DNA of 30,184 nt, from positions 1 through 30,184 of the forward strand of contig JANDJZ010000504.1 in NCBI GenBank assembly GCA_027943245.1. Reading direction: 5' to 3'. The stretch comes from Acanthamoeba sp. SK_2022b (lineage: Eukaryota; Discosea; Longamoebia; Acanthamoebidae). The notes under the pieces are model-generated. The model did not search any database. It had not been told where the DNA came from and worked only from the letters and a program-made list of their open reading frames with translations. The position numbers were made by a program, and so were the translations under genes. This document shows positions 20,455 through 30,184 of the stretch, piece by piece (position 1 is the stretch's first letter; each line of letters begins with the position of its first letter).

Positions 20455-23070
20455 GCGCCGACTTGGAAGGTCCGCACACACAGCCCAAGCCTACCCCCCC
20501 CCCTCTCGCCGGTGTTATCACGAACACGAATGTGTCCGCCTGGCGTCGGCGGTCGACAACGATGGCGCCCTGCTGACGTATAGATGTCCTCCCCCCCCTC
20601 TCTTTCCTCTGCTCTCCGCAGTGAGCGCCACGCTGCCCACAGACGAGTTCTCGGCGCTCCCTCCGTTGCGCGCGTCACACAAGATCCGTTCGTTCGACCT
20701 GAGCGACGCCTCGCGGCACCAGGTACGCCCCCCCCACAATCCCCCCCCTCCCCGATCGCGGGGGCGTGCCCGTGCCCAATGACCGTGCCGGTCGTCCTCA
20801 TGCACCGAAAACCGGCGGGCCGATGGTTGCGCACAGGTGGTGCTGGGACTGCACAACAACGCGCTGGAGCTGTGGGACATCCCGGCCGCCCTGCTGCAGG
20901 GCAAGGCGAACAAGGCCCAGGAAGCCACCAATAAGAGTAAGAACAAGAACAAGGCAGTGGTGGTTAGCGAAAAGGCGGCCCTCCTCAAGGAGGAGAAGGA
21001 CTCTGTCGCGGGGGCCTATCGCCGCGTGTCCACCATCGAACTCCCCGGCCATCGCTCCGACATTCGCTCCATCAACTTCTCCAGCGACGACTCCCTCCTG
21101 ATGTCCACCTCCAGCGGTACCCCCCCCCTCCCCTCCTCCGCTCAACGTTGAGCGTGGGTTGTGCGTGGTGGCGCGACTGCCCACAAGCTTGTGTTGGCCG
21201 TTGAATGGCTCACCGGCGGCGGCGGTGGTCATTGTGGGTGGGGGCGGGGGGGGGGGTGAGCAGACATGGTCAAGGTGTGGAACTTCCGGTCGATGCAGTG
21301 CATCCGCACCATCCCGTCGGGGTACGGCCTGTGCGGGGTGTTTGTGCCGGGCAACCGCCACATCGTCATCGGCACCAAGCAGGGCCACCTGGAGCTCTAC
21401 GGCCTCTCCTCCTCCTCGTGCCTCCAGAGCGTCGTCGCCCACACCGGGCCCATCTGGTCCATCGCCATTCGTCCCGATCTCCGCGGGCTGGTGTCGGTGT
21501 CGGCCGACCACGAGGTCAAGTTCTGGGACTTTGAGCTCGTGGAGGACACCGCCTTCTCCAAGACCACCAAGCGGCTGGGCCTCACCCACCAGCAGACCCT
21601 CCGCATGTCCGACTCCGTGCTCGCCCTCAAGTTCAGCAAGGTACCTTCTTGGTGGAGAGAGAGAGAGAGAGAGAGAGGGTCTACCCCAACCACGACATCG
21701 CTTGGGAGGCGAGCCGCTAACGCGCCTGCACACCAGGACGGCAAGTTCCTGGCCGTGGCGCTGCTGGACAGCACGGTGAAGGTGTTCTTCGCCGACACCC
21801 TCAAGTTCTTCCTGTCGCTGTACGGGCACAAGCTGCCGGTGATGTCCCTCGACATCTCCTCCGACTCGACCATGCTCATCTCCGGGTCGGCCGACAAGAA
21901 CGTCAAGATTTGGGGCCTCGACTTTGGCGACTGCCACAAGTCCCTCCTGGCCCACGAGGACTCGGTCATGTCGGTGCGCGCGCTCGATCCCCCCCCTCCC
22001 CCCTCTCCATCGCGACCCCGAGGGTTCAGCAAGTGACCAATGGCGTCGGCGCAGGTGCAATTCGTGCCCAACACGCACTACTTCTTCTCGTGCGGCAAGG
22101 ACAAGACCATCAAGTACTGGGACGCCGACAAGTTCGAGCACATCTTCACCCTCGACGCCCACCACGCCGAGGTGTGGACCCTCGCGCTCTCGTCCCAGGG
22201 TACACCCTCCTCCTCCTCCTCCCCCCGAGTGGTCGCGACAGCTGCTCACCGCGCGCGCGCGCTCCGTGTGTCGTGTCGCGTGTCGTGTGCCGCAGGGCAT
22301 TTCCTGGCCACGGGCTCCCACGATCGCTCGCTGCGAGTGTGGGAACAGACGGACGAGCAGGTGTTCCTCGACGAGGAGAAGGACAAGCAGATGGAGGCCA
22401 TCTTCGAGCAGTCCCTCGAGAATCCTCTCGAGCGCGGCAAGGCCGATGTACGCCCGCCCGCCTCTCCTTTGTCTTTCTCCGTCCTCCCTCCCTCCCTCCC
22501 ACCACCTGACCACCACCGCCGCGCGTGCGCGTGCAACGAACTCCCCAGGAGTCCGAGTCTGGGTCGGCGGGCAAGCGCACCATCGGCACCATCAAGGCGG
22601 GCGAGCGGCTGGCCGAGGCCATCGAGCTCGCCGAGGCCGAGAACGCCAAGATGGCCCACTACCGCGCCGAGCTTCTCGAAGCCGAAAAGGTCGTCAGTCC
22701 CGAGGACAAGGCCAAACGGTGCTTTGCCCCCCCCCTCCCCCAAACACCGCCTGCCTGCCTTGGTTCTCCTCCTTTCGCCAACCTAACCACCCACCACCCA
22801 CCACTAACCACCACGGTGCTGCTGCTGCTGCTACGCGTGAACCATCGACAACAAACAGGACGGAGGGTGGCAAGCCGCTGATCGCGCCCCCGCCCGCCGA
22901 CATCCACCTGATGGGCATGTCGCCCTCTGCCTATGTGCTCAAGACCCTCAAGGACATCCGCCCGAGCGAGCTCGACGAGGCCCTCCTCATCCTGCCCTTC
23001 TCGATCGTCGTCACCTTCTTCCACTACCTGGAGAGCTGGGCGAGGTGCCTCCCCCCCTCCCTCCCTCTTT

Positions 23071-23123
<53 letters not shown>

Positions 23124-23590
23124 CACATACACGCTCACACCTGTGTGCTTGCATGGTTGGTTGGTGTGGGCAGGGAGGGCAAGGAGGTCGAGCTGGTGGC
23201 GCGATGTCTCTTCTACATGCTGCGCATCTACCAGGCGCAGGTTGGCGTCACCAAGGAGCTGCGCCCCGTGCTCCTCTCGCTCCAGAAGCACGTACGCTCC
23301 GCTCTCCAGACCCACAAGGTGCGACCCCCCCACACACATATCAACGTTGGCCTCGGTGGTGGCAATAACGGGGCCCTCGAACGTGGTTGCAGGACGTGGT
23401 GGGGTTCAACAAGGCCGCCATGGCCTACCTGCGATCCAACATCGAGCTGTCGTCCTCGGCGTCCTTCTTCGCCGACGTGCCCCTCAAGCTCGCCCAAATT
23501 CGGCAGCGGGGCACCAAGCGAAAGCACTCGGCCACCAAGAAGAACAAGCGCGCGAGCGCTGCTGCTGCGCCCACCAACATCATCGAGTAA
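18842..23590 (+). CDS. WDR3: WDR3/Utp12 (Dip2), U3 snoRNP small-subunit processome protein
   Basis: This nucleolar protein of the UTP-B subcomplex of the U3 snoRNP acts in early 18S rRNA processing. Exons: 18842-19122, 19387-19569, 19717-19864, 19952-20119, 20232-20469, 20622-20722, 20837-21116, 21264-21640, 21737-21973, 22055-22199, 22296-22447, 22549-22718, 22859-23044, 23174-23318, 23393-23590 (TAA). Phases match, giving 1002 residues, close to the human protein's size. It begins YLRYEP, has two WD40 propellers, and matches the family almost residue for residue in TLKFFLSLYGHKLPV, SADKNVKIWGLDFGDCHKSL, WDADKFEHI and SGSHDTDVIVWD. The C-terminal Utp12 domain includes SPSAYVLKTLKDIRPSELDEALLILPF and DVVGFNKAAMAYL, followed by a Lys-rich tail. 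A run of ten Gln (325-334) sits in the linker between propellers. Intron 1 (19123-19386) is the longest and unusually AT-rich. Confidence 0.95.
20424..20453 (+). repeat. (CAG)10 coding polyglutamine tract in WDR3 exon 5
   Basis: Ten uninterrupted CAG codons give Gln 325-334, directly after a basic stretch (KKRVKRTLAKK). The tract lies between the two propellers, in a linker rich in Lys and Glu in relatives. Pure codon use suggests recent slippage and length variation between strains. Confidence 0.95.
23072..23122. repeat. (AC)n microsatellite in WDR3 intron 13
   Basis: About 25 units lie in intron 23045-23173; here the sense strand carries (AC)n, opposite to the DOPEY tracts. Confidence 0.95.
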
Positions 23591-23750
23591 GAGAGGAGAG
23601 CGGAGAGAGAGGGAGGGGGAAAAACATTTTCCGCACATTTTTCCCGAGTCTGCTCTCAGCCTTTTTCGTGGTCGTTTTCCTGTTGCCCACCCAACCCCTC
23701 GCAAAACGCTCCTCGCCGTAGTGAGAGTGTGGCCCATCTCTCTAACTCAT

Positions 23751-25414
23751 ATGAGCAACACTCGCCTGTCGCTGGCGTACCGCGACCTGGAGGAGGTGCC
23801 CTCCTCCCTGCTGGCCAAATACGCCACCACCCTCACCGAGCTCGACCTTTCCAACAACCGCCTCTCGTAACTCCTCCCTCCTCTTTAACAGCACCACCCC
23901 ACCCCCACCTTTGTTAGATTTATAATTATTTTTTAAAAAATAAGGAGAAATATATGCATGAAAAACTGTTTTTATTTTAGTTATGACCACCGGTGGTCAT
24001 AACCACTGCCTGCCGCTTCATTCACGCGCTGCTGCTGTCGCCACGTTGGCGCCAACCAGGGAGGTGTCGTTCCTGCGCGGGCTCGGCGCACTGGAGACGT
24101 TGGTGCTCGACGGCAACCGCCTCACCCACCAGGCGCGCTTCCCGCCGCTGGGCCGCCTGCAGACGCTCTGGGTCAACCGCAACGCCATCGGGCTGCTGCC
24201 GACCTTCCTCGATCGGCTGGCCGAGGCCGTGCCGCGCCTGCGCTTCCTCTCCATGCTGGGCAACCAGGCGTGCCCCAACTACCTCAACGGCGGCACCCTC
24301 AAGCAGTACAAAGACTACCGGTATCACCCCATCCCAAACCTGTCTGTTTGGTTGGCCCTTATTATATTATTTGTTTGTTTATTTTATTCTTATTTTTTAA
24401 TTGTCATTTCCCCCCCCCCCACTTGTCCCTCTTCAGGCTGTTCGTGCTCAGCCGACTACGGCACCTCGACATGTTGGGTACGCTCGCTCATCGCCATCGG
24501 CACCAACGCTGGCGTGATCTGATTGGTCGCGTACGTGGCAGACGACGCGCCCGTGACGGAGGAGGAGCGGCAGGAGGCGACCCGGCTCTACGGCAGCCTC
24601 GACGTGTCCGGGGCAGAAGCAGTACGTGTTCCGCTGCGCCGCCCCACCTCCCGGCTGGGTGGTCGCACGCCGCCTGTGGCACCTGCTCACGTGTCCCATG
24701 CGCGTTGTCCAGATGTACAAACGACAGACGCTGGATCAGGGGAACGCCGCGGAGAGGGAGGCGGTGGCTACGGACGAACAGAGGCGAGAGGCTGCGGCCA
24801 AGGAGGAGGAAGGGCGGCAGCATTCGCGAAAGGGCGGCAGCTCCGCCGCCACCGCCGACGGCCGCCGCCGCAAAACCGGAAAACCGCGCGCCAAGGCCAA
24901 GAAAAAGGAGCAGCCTGCGGCAGCTGCCCCCGCTCCTCCTGTCCCCGTTCCCGATCCCATCGATGACGTCGTCGAACCCAAGAGGGGGCCCCCGCCAGCG
25001 GCCGAGGCCAGACCCACCAAACCAGCGATGGCGCCCGAGGTAGCTCTTTACCTCCCCCCCTCTCCTCTTGTCCATTTCGCCCCCCTCCTTGAGGGTGCCC
25101 GCGCTTACGCCCGTGGCCCGTGGCACAACAAGGCGGTGGCTCTGCCTGGTCTGGCCCAGCGCCCGCGCAAGCAAGAGGCGACCCCGGTGGGCGAGGAGGT
25201 CCCCAACGTGGTCGATGACCTGCCCGATCCCCTCATCGACGTGCCCCGTAGCGCTTTGCCTCCGCCTCCGCCAGGGGCGCTTCGACTGGGCGGCCAAGAC
25301 GACGACGAGGAGGAAGAGAACGACGAGTCCGACTGGACCGACGACGATTCGGAGGACGAGCGTGAGGTGTCCCTCGCTCTCGACCTCCCCGATTTCTCCT
25401 CCTCCGATGAATGA
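23751..25414 (+). CDS. LRMDA-like (C10orf11 family) leucine-rich repeat protein with long charged tail
   Basis: Exons: 23751-23866, 24060-24320, 24437-24477, 24542-24621, 24713-25039, then to 25414 (TGA), with or without a 54-nt in-frame intron 25040-25093; 399 or 381 residues. Residues 1 to about 150 hold LRRs matching the animal LRMDA family: TELDLSNNRLS, LETLVLDGNRL, LDRLAEAVPRLRFLSMLGNQACPN, YKDYRLFVLSRLRHLDMLD and the cap VTEEERQEATRLYG. The ACPN and YK-Y-FVL signatures are what identify it. From about 167 the protein departs from the family: a Lys/Ala/Pro-rich stretch (KPRAKAKKKEQ), then an acidic end with DDDEEEENDESDW and SDWTDDDSEDE. In mammals LRMDA works in melanosome biogenesis with Rab32/38; any role here is unknown, and endosomal traffic is inference. 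The start ATG follows directly after a 160-bp gap from WDR3 and opens the first LRR. Confidence 0.8.
23980..24003. repeat. Perfect 24-bp palindrome in intron 1 of the LRMDA-like gene
   Basis: The 12-base arm GTTATGACCACC is followed at once by its exact reverse complement, with no spacer. It lies in intron 1 (23867-24059), directly after an AT-rich stretch ending in TTTTAG, 56 bp before the chosen acceptor. It could bind a dimeric DNA-binding protein or form a cruciform; function is unknown. Confidence 0.95.
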
Positions 25415-25442
25415 ATGAATGAATGAATGAATGAATGAATGA
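25407..25442 (+). repeat. (ATGA)9 repeat overlapping the stop codon of the LRMDA-like gene
   Basis: Nine tetranucleotide units begin inside the last two codons, so the repeat itself supplies the TGA stop at 25412-25414. Read in any frame, such a repeat gives TGA within 12 bases. Confidence 0.9.
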
Positions 25443-25578
25443 GAAGTGATCCCTTTTGGTGGAGCGTGTCGAATGATCAGCGTTTGTTGTTTTTTCGAAC
25501 CAGTGGGCTTGCATGTACAACAACAACAACAACAACGACTGCCAGGATCATTCGCGGCAACCACGGAGTTGGGCCCGC
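25415..25578. other. Convergent 3' region between LRMDA-like and SPT6 genes
   Basis: Only 164 bp separate two stop codons facing each other, so both transcripts must end within this stretch or overlap. It holds the rest of the (ATGA)n repeat and a (CAA)n run near 25517-25536. I see no AATAAA on either strand. Confidence 0.6.
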
Positions 25579-28391
25579 TCAGTGCGCGCCCCACTGGCCG
25601 CTGCCCCAGGTCGGGGCCACCATGGGGACCGGAGGCGGCTGCTGGGCAGGGTGGTGGTGGGGGTGGTGGTGCGGAGCGATGCTGGCCAGTCGCGAGGGGT
25701 GTATGGCGGGCCCGTGCGATTCCCTTCCCGCGTCCTTGACCGCGCCCGGAGCAGCTGATGTCGGGAGGGGGCGGGTCAGCGATCGCAAGGGAAGGGGGGG
25801 GAGGGCAGCAGCAGTAAGTACCACGGGAGGGACGGGGCGTCTTGAAGTTGGCCTTGAAGTAGGCGATCAGCTTCTCCGGGTTCTTGAAGTAGTGTCCGCG
25901 GTATCGGTAGCCCTCGTGCGTCACTGCGGCGCTCTAGGAGAGGAGGAGGAGGAGGAGGAGGAGGAGGGTCAGCACAGCGAGGGGAGGGTAGGAGAGAGAG
26001 AGAGAGAGAGAGAAGAGAGAGATGCACGCACCTCGAAGCGAGGCTTCTGGTGCCAGTAGGCGATGGTGAAGCGGCGGGACTGGTCGGGCGAAGGGATGAT
26101 GTAGTAGGGGATGCGCGCCGGATTGGTCTCGCGGTCCTGTCGCAGGCGCTGCTCGATGCTGTCCCGCCCTTCGGCTCGGAAGAGGCGGTGGTTCTGCATC
26201 TCCCGGCCAAACTCGGTCATGGGCTCGATGAATCGGTAGATGAGCTCGTCCATGTCCTCGTAGACCTGCTTCTCCACCTCCCACTTCTTGCTGCTCCTCT
26301 CCACCACGTCTGAACCCCCCCCCCCGCGATGTGAGCAGGCAAACCACGGAGGGGGGGGAGAGAGAAGCGCAGGCAACACGGGAGATGGGGGGGGGGGCAA
26401 TGCGGTTACCGGTGTGGATGCAGACGGTGTCGGTGAGCTTCCAGGAGATGTTGAGGTGGTTGGAGCCCTGCGAGGAGGGCCGGATGATGATGGCGTCGGC
26501 GCCGGGCTCCTTGTCGCGCAGCAGGTCCTCGGCCTCCCGCCAGGAGCAGCTCCGGAAGAGCGGGTGCGTGAGGGTCCTCTGGGGCTTCTTGCGCGCCAGC
26601 GCCTTTCGCTGGGCACCTGCTCCCACCGCACACACGCACACACGCGCGCGCGCGCACGACATGTTGTCAGCACGGTGGCGGCCTCGCTCTCAGTGCAGGC
26701 GGCGGCTGTACCGGCGGCGGCGGCGGCCTTCTTGCGCTGGATGGCGGCGAGGTCGCGGGGCAGCTCGGTCTGCTCGGCCTCCTTCTCGAGGAGGTAGGGG
26801 TCCAGCCGGCCGTAGTGGTCGCCCAGGGTGGGGTCGTTGAGCTTGCTGTGCGACGAGGCCAGCGCCACGCTGAACTTGTCCTTGTCCACCGACAAGACGC
26901 GACTCGCCAGGTATTGACCTGCGCGCGCACACAACACCATTAAAAAAACAAATATAAAAACATAAATAAAAACAAATATAAAAACAAAAACAAAAACAAA
27001 TATAAAACACAGGTGGTGGTGGAGGTGAGTCGATGAACGAACGAACGTCGGCGAGGCGGGGGGGGGGGTACCGGGGACGACGAGGTCATCGGGGGACTGG
27101 ACGGCCGAGTCGGTGAGGTCGGACAGCCGGATGGAGCCGAAGAGGCCGTTGTCGAGGCGGCAGTACACCATGTCCTTGCTCACCCGGAACACCTTGGCGT
27201 GCACCAGCTGGCCCGGCCTGCCCCGCATCACCACACACAACACCACACCACACCACAACACATCACAACACCGCCCATTGATTGAGTGGACACAGTCTTG
27301 TGATTGGTGGTTGGTTGGTGGGGAGAGGGGGGGGAGGGGCGGTGCACGCACCTGAGGGTCGTCTCGGTCTCGCCGGTGAGGAGGTAGAAGAGCTGGTCGG
27401 GGGTGGGGTCCCTGTAGGAGTCGCGCGGGTCGGCGTAGGGGTTGCCCAGCTCCCGCCGGATGTCCTGCAGCGCGATCGCCTTCTTGCCCTTGCCCGACCT
27501 CTCCCACTCCTCCGCGAACGACTCCAGATCTGCGCGCGCGCGCGCGCCAGACACGATTGAGTGGACACGGTCTTGTGGCGGGGAGGGGGGAGTGGGGGGT
27601 GGGGGGTGGGGGGATAACGCACCGATGTCCTCCAGCTTCTGCGGGCGGCGAATGACGGCCTCCACCTGCGAGGCGCCCTCGTCTTCCTCCTCGTCCAGGG
27701 CGTCGGCCGCCATCTTGCGGGCGAACCCGTAGTCGTCCGGATGGATGCGCGTGTCGTCCAGCGGATCTGCGCGCGCGCGCGCGAACCGGAACCAATCAGA
27801 ACGCAGCGCCTTGCCCCCCCTCCGTAGGGGGGGAGGGAGGGGTAGGGGGAGTGGAGCGCAGCGCACCGATGACGTCGCGCTGGTCGCGCAAAAAGTATTT
27901 GCTGCAGACTCGAAGGAAGCCGGCGCAGTTGCTGTACACCACCGACATGCGGTCCTCGTCGTCGGGGTTCCCGACGGGCGTGCTGAAGGTCTGGAGCGCG
28001 GCGTCGATCTCCTCCCGCGACGACACCAGCCCGCCCTGTGCGACACCGCAAGTCAGCGACTACCCCCTCTTCCTCCACTCTCCCCCCCCCTTCCCTATCC
28101 AATCCGCGCCTCGCGCGTTGCGCGCGTGTTGGGGAGGGGGTAGAGGGGGGGGGGGCTTGACCTTGCGCTCGAGGGCCTGCAGGAGGGCCTGGGCCTTACG
28201 CGGACCGAGACCCGCGGTGAACTGGACCGGGCCCGCGGCGAACTTGTGCTGCACGGCGTGGTTGATGTCCACCCCCACCTCGTTCACGACGTCGATGAAG
28301 GTGCGCGTCAGGTGCTGGTGCAGCACCTCCTTGGGCACCTGTCGACGACAAACATCATCATCATCGTTGTTGTTGTTGTTAGTCGTTGAAG

Positions 28392-28457
<66 letters not shown>

Positions 28458-28899
28458 ATGACGTGTACCAGGTCCTGCTGCGGGTGGAAGGGGAGGCAGA
28501 GGACCTCCTCGGCCCCGTCGAGGGTGAGGCCGCAGTACTCGACGAGCGGGTTCTGGAGGAATCGCGCCAGGCACACGGCCTCCCTGGCGAGGGGGGCGTA
28601 GTCGGGGAACTCCTTCTGGGAGCGGGAGGAGTTCTTGAATATCTTGGCGATGCGCGAGTCGGCGTAGGTGACGTGGATGCGGTGGCGCAGGTCCTTGCGC
28701 GCCTCCACGGCCGTCGCCGCCCGGGCGAGCTCCTCGAAGAAGCGCCGCGAGTCGATCTCGCCCGGGCCGGCGCCCAGCACGATGGCGTGGGGCGCGTGGT
28801 CGGATATGAAGTCCCGCAGCTGGTCCAGCTCTTGCTCCTTCCTCTTCCGATCCAACTCGGGCGCATCTGTGTGCGATCCCCCCCCCAACCCACGTACAC

Positions 28900-28961
<62 letters not shown>

Positions 28962-30184
28962 AGAAAGAGAGAGAGAAGACTGTGAGCGCTGATTGGCTGG
29001 CGAGTGACTGGGCGCAAGATCGAGAGGCGCGCGTGATGGAGGTGGACTGCAGCCATACGTTCGTCCGATCGCATGTTGATGAAGTTGAGCTTGAGGAGTT
29101 CGAGCGGCTGACCATCGCGGTCGATCACGATGCAGATGGTGGGGGCGTCGCCCTGCCCCCACACGCAGCCCATCACCTTGGTGTTGCCCGTCAGCCGGCC
29201 CACGCGCTCGTCTTCATCATCTGCACGCGAGGAAGAGAAGAGAAAAAGAAAAAGAAAAAGAAAAAGAGCTCATTAAACTCACGCGGGTGGGCGATGAATA
29301 AAAATAAATTTAAAAAATATAAATAAATATAAATATACCGTAGTAGTCGCGCGAGCGGGAGGAGGCCGGGATGGGCTTGAAGGGGCCGCGCATGAGCTCG
29401 CGCCGCAGGTTGGCGGTGCTCTTGGCGAGGACGAGGTCGGTGGCCTCCTGGGTCATCTTGGCCCGCAGCTCCGTCCTGAAGAGGGGGTAGAGGTTGGCCG
29501 TCAGGGCCTCCTTCAGCACCAGCCGCCTCTGCTCGTTCCACTTCTGCGCGTTGAGGCTGTAGCCTGCGGTGCGCGCGCGCGAGCGTGTGGTCAGTCGCGG
29601 CGTCAGGGGAAGAGGAGGAGGAGGAGGAGGAGGAGGGGGGAAGCGAACCGTCGGAGAGGTAGAGCTGCTCCATCTCCTGCAGGAAATCGGCCTCGTTGGG
29701 GATGGAGATGGTGACGGTGATGTGGCCCTCCTTCTCGGCCTTCATGATCTGCAGGAACTGCGCCGAGTCCTTGAACGCCCACATCGGCTTCTTCTCCAAA
29801 CGCTTCACATTCTGCACGCGACCAATTTCCATTTTTTATATTTTTAATTAATAAATAAATTAATAAATATATCAACGAACCAATCAAGAGGGGGCGTCGT
29901 CATGCCCCGAGGGGGAGGGGGAGGGGGGTGGGCGTACAAAGTAGTCGTGGTGCCGGTCGACCTCCTTGCGGCCCTTGGGGGTGGGGAAGGTGGAGATCTC
30001 GACGTGGTCGTAGAAGGTGGAGCGCAGCGACGTGCGCACGTGCGGGTCGTACGCGATCTCGCGGGCGAGGACGTAGCGCGAGGCCTTCAGGACCGACTCG
30101 ACGTCGAGGAACTCCCGGTTCTGCGGCGAGTTCATGAACTCGGCGGCCAGCGCCTCCGGGTCGGGTTCCGGGTTGGTGGGCGTG
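25579..30184 (-). CDS. SPT6: SPT6 transcription elongation factor, 5' part beyond window edge
   Basis: SPT6 is a nuclear histone chaperone that binds RNA polymerase II. Exons (minus): 30184-29938 (partial), 29811-29649, 29563-29339, 29220-29059, 28866-28469, 28338-28162, 28035-27867, 27766-27623, 27529-27352, 27217-27072, 26918-26712, 26616-26410, 26309-26032, 25933-25822, 25754-25579 (TGA). Phases match, giving 995 visible residues. Domains in order: helical core (EFLDVESVLKASRYVLAREI), YqgF-like region (GAGPGEIDSRRFFEELA; YADSRIAKIF), helix-hairpin-helix (FTAGLGPRKAQALLQALE), death-like domain (GFARKMAADALD), S1 (GQLVHAKVFRVSKDMVYCRL), and tandem SH2. The first SH2 keeps its phosphate-binding Arg in IIIRPSSQGSNHL; the second ends THEGYRYRGHYFKNPEKLIAYF. 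The 58-residue last exon encodes a His/Pro-rich tail (PHHHPHHHPAQQPPP). The acidic N-terminus is missing because the window ends. Confidence 0.95.
26938..27006. repeat. A-rich AAAAAC/AAATATAAAAAC tract in SPT6 intron
   Basis: This AT-rich tract lies in intron 26919-27071; on the sense strand it is a T-rich run close to the donor at 27071. It resembles the T-rich tracts in the kinase-LRR introns. Confidence 0.85.
28394..28456. repeat. (GT)n microsatellite in SPT6 intron
   Basis: About 31 units lie in intron 28339-28468, beside a (GTT)n run at 28365-28380. The sense strand reads (CA)n. Confidence 0.95.
28901..28959. repeat. (AC)n microsatellite in SPT6 intron
   Basis: About 29 units lie in intron 28867-29058, followed by a (GA)n run. 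The sense strand reads (GT)n, so neighbouring SPT6 introns carry the repeat in opposite orientation. Confidence 0.95.

Overview
This is a eukaryotic nuclear window, dense with genes and with short spliceosomal introns (GT-AG, two probable GC-AG). Exons are GC-rich, introns are 50-400 nt and loaded with microsatellites, and gene spacing is 160-390 bp. GC content, intron density and protein set fit a free-living protist, most likely an amoebozoan of the Acanthamoeba type. That taxonomic call is inference; no rRNA or species marker is present. I rebuilt every gene by hand from splice sites, requiring codon phase to match at each junction. No tRNA, rRNA, CRISPR array, transposon or prokaryotic operon was found.

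Layout from left to right: (1) 1-9028, minus, a 33-exon DOPEY/Dop1 gene running off the left edge; (2) 9209-9600, plus, a small mitochondrial protein matching cytochrome c oxidase subunit 6A; (3) 9835-12226, plus, an LSH/HELLS/DDM1-type SNF2 remodeller; (4) 12614-16063, plus, a CK1/TTBK-type kinase fused to a long leucine-rich-repeat domain, the most unusual gene here; (5) 16400-18616, minus, a FAM98 homologue with an RGG tail; (6) 18842-23590, plus, WDR3/Utp12; (7) 23751-25414, plus, an LRMDA-like LRR protein with a long charged tail; (8) 25579-30184, minus, SPT6, whose N-terminal part lies beyond the right edge.

The genes are housekeeping genes from different pathways (Golgi/endosome traffic, respiration, chromatin remodelling, signalling, tRNA ligation, small-subunit rRNA processing, transcription elongation) and do not form one system. 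Two head-to-head pairs share short intergenic regions: DOPEY/COX6A (180 bp) and FAM98/WDR3 (225 bp). Two pairs are tail-to-tail: kinase-LRR/FAM98 and LRMDA-like/SPT6.

The strongest unexplained signals are the kinase-LRR fusion; a strong preference for C at intron position +4 (GTRC donors, about 63 of 84 introns by hand count); two GC-AG introns with the same donor GCACGC; a perfect 24-bp palindrome in an intron; and the systematic loading of introns with microsatellites. All positions come from reading the sequence by eye, so individual splice sites may be off, especially in the middle of DOPEY.
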